NCBI GenBank assembly: GCA_021372185.1
Contig: JAJFUY010000126.1
Span: 1 to 10,430, forward strand
Length of the DNA: 10,430 nt
From: Chlamydiales bacterium
Lineage (GTDB): Bacteria > Chlamydiota > Chlamydiia > Chlamydiales > FEN-1388
Reading direction: 5' to 3'
Every line of letters starts with the position of its first letter. The first letter of the stretch is position 1. Position numbers and translations under genes: made by a program. A model generated the notes under the pieces. The model searched no databases and was not told the origin of the DNA. It saw only the letters and a list, made by a program, of their open reading frames with translations. Shown piece after piece: positions 6,591 through 10,430 of the stretch.

Positions 6591-7649
6591 TTATGAATTG
6601 ATCACTTTTAATGAAGAAATATCCTGCATAGCAAGCTGGCCACAGGCTGCTGCAATATCGTCACCCTTCGTATAGCGACAGGTGTTAATGATTTTGCCGG
6701 CCTCGAGCACTTCTCTAAAATTAGCCACGGCCTGAGAAGTTGGCTTTTCAAGTTTTAAGCCATCAACCGGATTATAAGGGATCAGGTTTACTGTACACTG
6801 CTTATTTTTTAAGAGTTGGCAAAGCTCTTTTGCCTGCTCTATGCCGTCGTTAATGCCTTTTAGGAGGGTATATTCAAACGTCACATCACGCCCCGTTACA
6901 TCGGCATAGTGCCACATAGCATCTAAAATAGTCTCTAGGGCATATTCACGAGCATAGGGAATAACTTTTTGTCTGAGCTTTTGGTTTGGCGCATGAAGTG
7001 ATAACACGAGGTTTACTTTTAGGCCTTCTTGGGTAAAGCGTGTGATGCCCTCTACTACCCCAACAGTTGACACGGTAATACGGCGCTGAGAGAGGCCCAT
7101 AAAGTCTGGGTTGATAAGGTAGCGCACAGAGGCCACAACAGTCTCATAGTTTCTAAATGGCTCTCCCATACCCATGTAGACCACATGACTTACAGTTTCA
7201 CCCTTCTTTTTAAGCCATAGGTCGATTTGGTAGACCTGAGCTAAAATTTCGTGCAGCTCGAGGTTTCTGATAAGACCTTGGCGGCCTGAGGCGCAAAAAG
7301 CGCAGCGTGCAGGGCAGCCAACTTGTGATGATACGCAGACAGTACGTCTATCACCTGACATAATAAGCACTGATTCTACAAGTTTATCATCTGAGAGCTT
7401 CCAGAGAAATTTAACAGTCTCGCCATCACTAGACTCTTGAGTTCTGGCAAGCTCTAAGGTACCCACATCTAGCTCTTGGGCCATAAGAGCGCGAACTTCT
7501 AAGCTTAAATTAGTCATCTTTTCAAAGTCAGGCTCGCCTTTTTTAAAGAGCCATTCAAACACCTGATTGGCATTAAAAGACTTTAAGCCTTTTGAAACAA
7601 ACCATTCGCGTAAATTTGTAAGAGATGATCCTAGTATTTTTATTTTCAT
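6591..7649 (-). CDS. rlmN: Dual-specificity 23S rRNA/tRNA adenine-C2 methyltransferase RlmN
   Basis: RlmN is a radical-SAM enzyme that methylates carbon 2 of A2503 in 23S rRNA and, in many bacteria, A37 of some tRNAs. The 352 residues fit the family. The radical-SAM cluster motif CPARCAFC (Cys 112, 116, 119) follows CVSSQVG. Cys 105 and Cys 336 (GDDIAAACGQL) correspond to the two non-cluster cysteines used in the methyl transfer mechanism of E. coli RlmN. The SAM-binding stretch VVYMGMGEPFRNYE is at 156-169, with RRITVSTVG (189-197) and LSLHAPN (216-222). It is the first gene of a minus-strand unit with uvrC; the rlmN TAA directly abuts the uvrC ATG. GGGG lies about 5 bases before the ATG, a modest ribosome binding site. 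The Cfr resistance paralogue is less likely given the length and the 'AACGQL' ending. Confidence 0.96.
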   Translation of the reverse strand: MKIKILGSSLTNLREWFVSKGLKSFNANQVFEWLFKKGEPDFEKMTNLSLEVRALMAQELDVGTLELARTQESSDGETVKFLWKLSDDKLVESVLIMSGDRRTVCVSSQVGCPARCAFCASGRQGLIRNLELHEILAQVYQIDLWLKKKGETVSHVVYMGMGEPFRNYETVVASVRYLINPDFMGLSQRRITVSTVGVVEGITRFTQEGLKVNLVLSLHAPNQKLRQKVIPYAREYALETILDAMWHYADVTGRDVTFEYTLLKGINDGIEQAKELCQLLKNKQCTVNLIPYNPVDGLKLEKPTSQAVANFREVLEAGKIINTCRYTKGDDIAAACGQLAMQDISSLKVINS

Positions 7650-7671
7650 AAAGCCCCATTAATAAGGTAAC

Positions 7672-7677
7672 AGTATA
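7672..7677 (-). promoter_or_regulatory. Possible -10 element of rlmN-uvrC
   Basis: TATACT on the minus strand, 22 bases before the rlmN ATG, is a good -10 match (five of six). A -35 is unclear: only a weak TAGCAA-like hexamer lies about 19 bases upstream. The divergent gap of 110 bases must also hold the promoter of the small secreted protein; TTGCTA (7698-7703) with a weak TTATCA 17 bases on is one option for that direction. Confidence 0.4.
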
Positions 7678-7759
7678 TCACAAAAGACATTTTTTTATTG
7701 CTAAAAATGGCAATTATACGTTATCAACCTTGCATATTAACCCTTAAAGGAGGCTCTTT

Positions 7760-8137
7760 ATGAAGCAACTGCTTCTCGTTACTGCTCTATCATTTGTTTG
7801 TGTAGCTCAAGTTTCTGCTGGTTCAACATGCAAAACATGCCCTACTTGCCCAACATGTCCTACAGCGCCAGCTCAAAAAGAAATTGCTGATTGCGACGAT
7901 GACAAAAAAGACAACAAAGACATGAACAAAATGCTAGCTATGAACACAGCTAACCCAACAATGGCACCAGCTCCAACACAAGCTGATGCAACAACAACTA
8001 CAACTACTCCAGACGGCACAACAACAACTACAACAACAAAGCCACAACTATTGGCTTCAGCTTCTGCTTCATGCTCAACTGATTCATCAGTTCCTGCTGA
8101 AGAGTCAGAATCAAGCTCTACAGAACTTCGCGCATAA
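7760..8137 (+). CDS. Small secreted Cys- and Thr-rich low-complexity protein
   Basis: I do not recognise a family. The 125-residue product has a Sec signal peptide (MKQLLLVTALSFVCVAQVSA, predicted cut after A20). Next come four tandem Thr-Cys-Lys/Pro units (residues 23-34, TCKTCPTCPTCP; DNA 7826-7861), a charged patch DCDDDKKDNKD (44-54) and a Pro/Ala segment. Two Thr runs (78-83 and 87-93) are separated by PDG, and the end is Ser/Glu-rich (100-125). The mature protein would have six cysteines (24, 27, 30, 33, 45, 105), allowing disulfide cross-linking outside the cytoplasm. There is no lipobox before Cys24. A strong AAAGGAGG (7746-7753) lies 6 bases before the ATG, suggesting high translation. 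It is a single gene with its own terminator. A cross-linked envelope role, as for chlamydial Cys-rich outer-membrane proteins, is speculative. Confidence 0.8.
   Translation: MKQLLLVTALSFVCVAQVSAGSTCKTCPTCPTCPTAPAQKEIADCDDDKKDNKDMNKMLAMNTANPTMAPAPTQADATTTTTTPDGTTTTTTTKPQLLASASASCSTDSSVPAEESESSSTELRA
7826..7861 (+). repeat. Four 9-bp tandem repeats encoding Thr-Cys-Pro
   Basis: Four units ACATGCAAA, ACATGCCCT, ACTTGCCCA and ACATGTCCT encode TCK-TCP-TCP-TCP. Third-base differences between units show that the array is not freshly expanded and suggest selection on the CXXCXXC spacing. Confidence 0.75.
7987..8040 (+). repeat. ACA/ACT trinucleotide repeat coding for Thr runs
   Basis: Two runs of ACA and ACT codons, split by CCAGACGGC, encode six and seven Thr residues. 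The same bases read in another frame give a Gln-rich open frame (7986-8186), which is a by-product of the repeat and not a gene. Confidence 0.7.
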
Positions 8138-8165
8138 TTTTAATTTTATATTTTTTTCTGTGCTG

Positions 8166-8207
8166 ACTGCCACTGGTCTCTTTTAGACTTCGTGGCAGTT
8201 TTGTTTT
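8166..8207 (+). terminator. Intrinsic terminator of the small secreted protein gene
   Basis: ACTGCCAC (8166-8173) pairs with GTGGCAGT (8192-8199), and an inner GTCT/AGAC helix extends the hairpin. TTTTGTTTT follows at 8199-8207. It lies about 30 bases after the stop codon. Confidence 0.8.
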
Positions 8208-8209
8208 AG

Positions 8210-8367
8210 GTGTGTGATTTTTTCACCACTGAGATCACTGAGAAAAAACGAGAACACAAGAGAGAAATAATTTAGCTTCCCTCTTTATTGTTTTGTTCTC
8301 ATGTGTTCTCTTCTTTCTCAGTGTGCTCAGTGATCTCAGTGATCTCAGTGGTGAAAAAATCACACAC
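8210..8367. repeat. Large inverted repeat with perfect 33-bp arms and 9-mer units
   Basis: Bases 8210-8242 (GTGTGTGATTTTTTCACC, then ACTGAGATCACTGAG) are the exact reverse complement of 8335-8367. Inside, GAGAACACA (8250-8258) is matched by TGTGTTCTC (8302-8310), so pairing continues imperfectly toward the centre. The right side carries extra CTCAGTGAT-type 9-mer units (about 8318-8334) that the left side lacks. The centre is AT-rich. No open frame, transposase or target-site duplication is evident. It lies between the terminator of the secreted-protein gene and glyQS. As RNA or cruciform DNA it could form a long hairpin; its class (a dispersed intergenic repeat or miniature element) is not settled. 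Confidence 0.88.
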
Positions 8368-8384
8368 TTTAACTAGAGCGGCCT

Positions 8385-8398
8385 AGTGGTGAAAAAAT
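8385..8398. repeat. Partial extra copy of the inverted-repeat arm
   Basis: AGTGGTGAAAAAAT repeats, in the same orientation, bases 8338-8360 in part (the end of the right arm, AGTGGTGAAAAAAT at 8347-8360). It lies 45 bases before the glyQS ATG, in its probable promoter region. Confidence 0.65.
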
Positions 8399-8442
8399 AG
8401 GGAACTTGCTATCCTCTTTTCTTTATAACAAGGATCTATTCA

Positions 8443-10430
8443 ATGTCTACCTTCCAAGAAATGGTTTCTAAGCTTGCAAGCTTTTGGGAAAAACAGGGCT
8501 GTGCTATCTCATCACCTTACGATCTAGAAAAAGGCGCCGGCACATCTAACCCAGCCACATTTTTCCGCTGCTTAGGCCCAGAACCATATCGTGCAGCCTA
8601 TATTGAGCCTTGCAGAAGACCAAAAGATGGCCGCTACGGCACAAACCCTATGCGTATGCAGCACTACTTTCAGTACCAGGTTATCCTCAAGCCCTCTCCT
8701 GTTGATATTCAGGATCTTTATTTAAAATCGCTAGAAGCTATTGGCTTTGACCTCTCTCAATACGACATCCGCTTTGTGCACGATGACTGGGAGCAGCCTA
8801 CACTTGGCGCCTGGGGCCTTGGCTGGGAAGTGTGGGTAGATGGTATGGAAAGTAGCCAGTTTACCTACTTTCAGGCTATGGCAGAAATCCCTCTTAAACC
8901 AGTTACGGGTGAACTTACCTACGGCCTAGAGCGCCTTGCTATGCACCTACAGAAAAAAGATAATTTTGCCGACATCAAATGGAATGACGAGCTCACCTAC
9001 GGCGATATGTACTTAGAGAACGAAAAGCAGTGGACAGAGTTTAACTTTGAGCACGTAAACCCTGAAATGATGCTTAAGAATTTTGAAGAGTACAAAGCAG
9101 AAGCTAAAAAACTTGTAAGCCTTGGCCTTCCACAGCCAGCTTACGACTTTGTATTAAAATCATCGCATACATTTAACTTGCTTGATGCTCGAGGCGTTAT
9201 CTCTGTATCTGAGCGCGCAAGCTATATAGCAGCTATACGTGAGCTTGCTCGCCTTGTGGCAGAAAGCTACATCGATACACGTAAAAAGGCAAACTACCCC
9301 CTACAGGGCAAGTGGGCAGGTTTTGCCTACAAGCAGCCACCTGCCAAAACCATAGATGCCTATAAACCTATCGACAAACAAACCACTACATTCTTGCTAG
9401 AAGTGGGCTCTGAAGAGCTGCCTGCAACATTTGTGATGAGTGGCCTTGCAAGCCTAGAGCGCCAATTAAAGAGCGTACTAGAAAAAGAAGGGCTCACATT
9501 TGGCCAGGTGAACACCTATGGGACGCCACGACGTTTAGCTATACTTGTCCAAGACCTCACAGTAAAAACAGCCTCTAAAGATGTTGAGAAAAAGGGCCCA
9601 AGTGTTGAAGCGAGCTTTGATGCACAAGGAAACCCCACCCAAATCGGTATGGGCTTTTTCAAATCCATGGGACTTGAAAGTGTAACATTAGACGCTATCC
9701 GCCAAGGGAAAGTGCCACAAATAGAAATTCGCACCCTAAAAGGCGACTACCTCTTTGGCATCCAAAAAGTTGGCTGCCAAGAAGCGTATGATATTTTGCA
9801 AAAATCACTTGCGAGCATCATTACAGGCATAGAATTTCCTAAAAAAATGCGCTGGGCAGATTTTGACATCACGTACGCACGCCCTATCCGCTGGATTGTA
9901 GCGCTACTTGATAACCAGGTAATCCCCTGCACGGTTGGACCAATAACCTCTGGTAACACCTCAGTTGGCCATAGACAGCTATCTGGTGGCACGTTTGCTA
10001 TAAATAATGCCTCTGATTATGTAGAGACACTCCGTAAACATAACGTGATTGTTGACCCTAAAGAGCGCCAAAAGGACATTTTAGAGCAGCTTGCAGCCCT
10101 TGAAAAGAACGGCCAGGGTATAGCTCAAGTTAAAGAGCGCGTAACAAATGAAGTGATGCACCTTGTAGAAAAGCCCTTTTTAACACTCGGTGAATCTGAT
10201 TCAGAGTTCTTAAAGGCTCCAAAAGAAGTACTTATCTCTGAAATGGTAGAACACCAAAAGTACTTCCCCTTTGCAAATGCTGACGGCACACTTAAGAACA
10301 AATTTATTATCACTGCCAACGTACCACCAACAGACTCTATACGCCATGGCAACCGCAAAGTACTCTCTGCAAGGCTATCTGATGGCGTGTTCTTATTTGG
10401 CGAAGACCTCAAGCAGCCTCTTGAGCAGTT
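8443..10430 (+). CDS. glyQS: Fused glycyl-tRNA synthetase alpha-beta (GlyQS), 5' part
   Basis: The frame is open from the ATG at 8443 to the window edge (662 full codons); the 3' part lies outside. The enzyme charges tRNA-Gly with glycine for translation. Residues 1-about 300 are the alpha (catalytic, class II) chain: WEKQGC (15-20), GAGTSNPATFFRCLGPEPYR (31-50), motif-2 region YIEPCRRPKDGRYG then NPMRMQHYFQYQV (53-80), and motif 3 TGELTYGLERLAM (155-167). A linker (about 301-314) leads into the beta chain from residue 317 (FLLEVGSEELPATFV), with GTPRRLAI, FPKKMRWADFDITYARPIRW, and VLISEMVEHQKYFP. Most bacteria encode the two chains in separate genes; the fusion is characteristic of Chlamydiae and plant organelles. 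No frameshift is seen at the junction. AAGGA (8430-8434) lies 8 bases before the ATG. A promoter cannot be fixed; TATAAC at 8424-8429 is a candidate -10. Confidence 0.97.
   Translation, partial: MSTFQEMVSKLASFWEKQGCAISSPYDLEKGAGTSNPATFFRCLGPEPYRAAYIEPCRRPKDGRYGTNPMRMQHYFQYQVILKPSPVDIQDLYLKSLEAIGFDLSQYDIRFVHDDWEQPTLGAWGLGWEVWVDGMESSQFTYFQAMAEIPLKPVTGELTYGLERLAMHLQKKDNFADIKWNDELTYGDMYLENEKQWTEFNFEHVNPEMMLKNFEEYKAEAKKLVSLGLPQPAYDFVLKSSHTFNLLDARGVISVSERASYIAAIRELARLVAESYIDTRKKANYPLQGKWAGFAYKQPPAKTIDAYKPIDKQTTTFLLEVGSEELPATFVMSGLASLERQLKSVLEKEGLTFGQVNTYGTPRRLAILVQDLTVKTASKDVEKKGPSVEASFDAQGNPTQIGMGFFKSMGLESVTLDAIRQGKVPQIEIRTLKGDYLFGIQKVGCQEAYDILQKSLASIITGIEFPKKMRWADFDITYARPIRWIVALLDNQVIPCTVGPITSGNTSVGHRQLSGGTFAINNASDYVETLRKHNVIVDPKERQKDILEQLAALEKNGQGIAQVKERVTNEVMHLVEKPFLTLGESDSEFLKAPKEVLISEMVEHQKYFPFANADGTLKNKFIITANVPPTDSIRHGNRKVLSARLSDGVFLFGEDLKQPLEQ

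Noticed and set aside
7986..8186. 66-residue Gln-rich frame inside the Cys/Thr-rich gene
   Set aside because: A by-product of the ACA/ACT repeat read in another frame; it extends into the terminator and lacks its own ribosome binding site.
8210..8398. Insertion sequence or CRISPR array
   Set aside because: The repeats are inverted and of irregular 9-mer units, with no transposase, no regular spacers and no target duplication visible.
9516..10412. Three minus-strand frames (72, 81 and 95 residues) opposite glyQS
   Set aside because: They lie wholly inside the well-supported glyQS reading frame and have no family resemblance.

Overview
The window looks like chromosomal DNA from a member of the Chlamydiota, probably one of the amoeba- or arthropod-associated 'chlamydia-like' families rather than Chlamydia itself. 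Three things point there. Glycyl-tRNA synthetase alpha and beta chains are fused in one reading frame (GlyQS). A 45-residue ribosomal protein L36 lies directly before a 101-residue S14 of the zinc-free type, outside the large ribosomal operons. The order L36-S14 ... uvrC ... glyQS resembles, from memory, the arrangement in Chlamydia genomes. The genus cannot be fixed from the sequence alone.

Layout. Bases 1-313 hold no convincing gene but carry a hexanucleotide-based inverted repeat (105-222). Then come rpmJ (314-451) and rpsN (469-774) on the plus strand, closed by one or two intrinsic terminators (786-810 and 819-860). A long minus-strand gene (993-2981) encodes a secreted right-handed beta-helix protein. 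It has its own terminator (956-986) and a run of eight C upstream of its start. The roughly 400-base gap at 2982-3377 has no gene but contains several short inverted repeats. A minus-strand two-helix membrane protein with a GYF_2 domain (3378-3800) is divergent from an Asp23/Gls24-like gene (3859-4323). That gene runs tail to tail into an unrecognised 127-residue minus-strand gene (4320-4703). Next on the minus strand are uvrC (4779-6590) and rlmN (6591-7649), joined with no spacer. A small secreted Cys- and Thr-rich protein (7760-8137, plus) follows with its terminator. A large inverted repeat with perfect 33-bp arms (8210-8367) separates it from glyQS (8443 onward, plus), which leaves the window unfinished.

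How the genes relate. Most of the content is housekeeping: translation (L36, S14, GlyQS), 23S rRNA/tRNA methylation (RlmN) and nucleotide excision repair (UvrC). The accessory part consists of two predicted exported proteins (beta-helix and Cys/Thr-rich), a membrane GYF_2 protein and an Asp23-like protein, which plausibly act at the envelope or the host interface. The repeats (hexamer palindrome, homopolymer C tract, trinucleotide repeats, 33-bp inverted repeat) cluster around these and the intergenic gaps. I saw no CRISPR array, transposase, prophage gene, tRNA or rRNA, and no clear new multi-gene system. The most noteworthy items are the two intergenic palindromes, the C tract and the secreted proteins.
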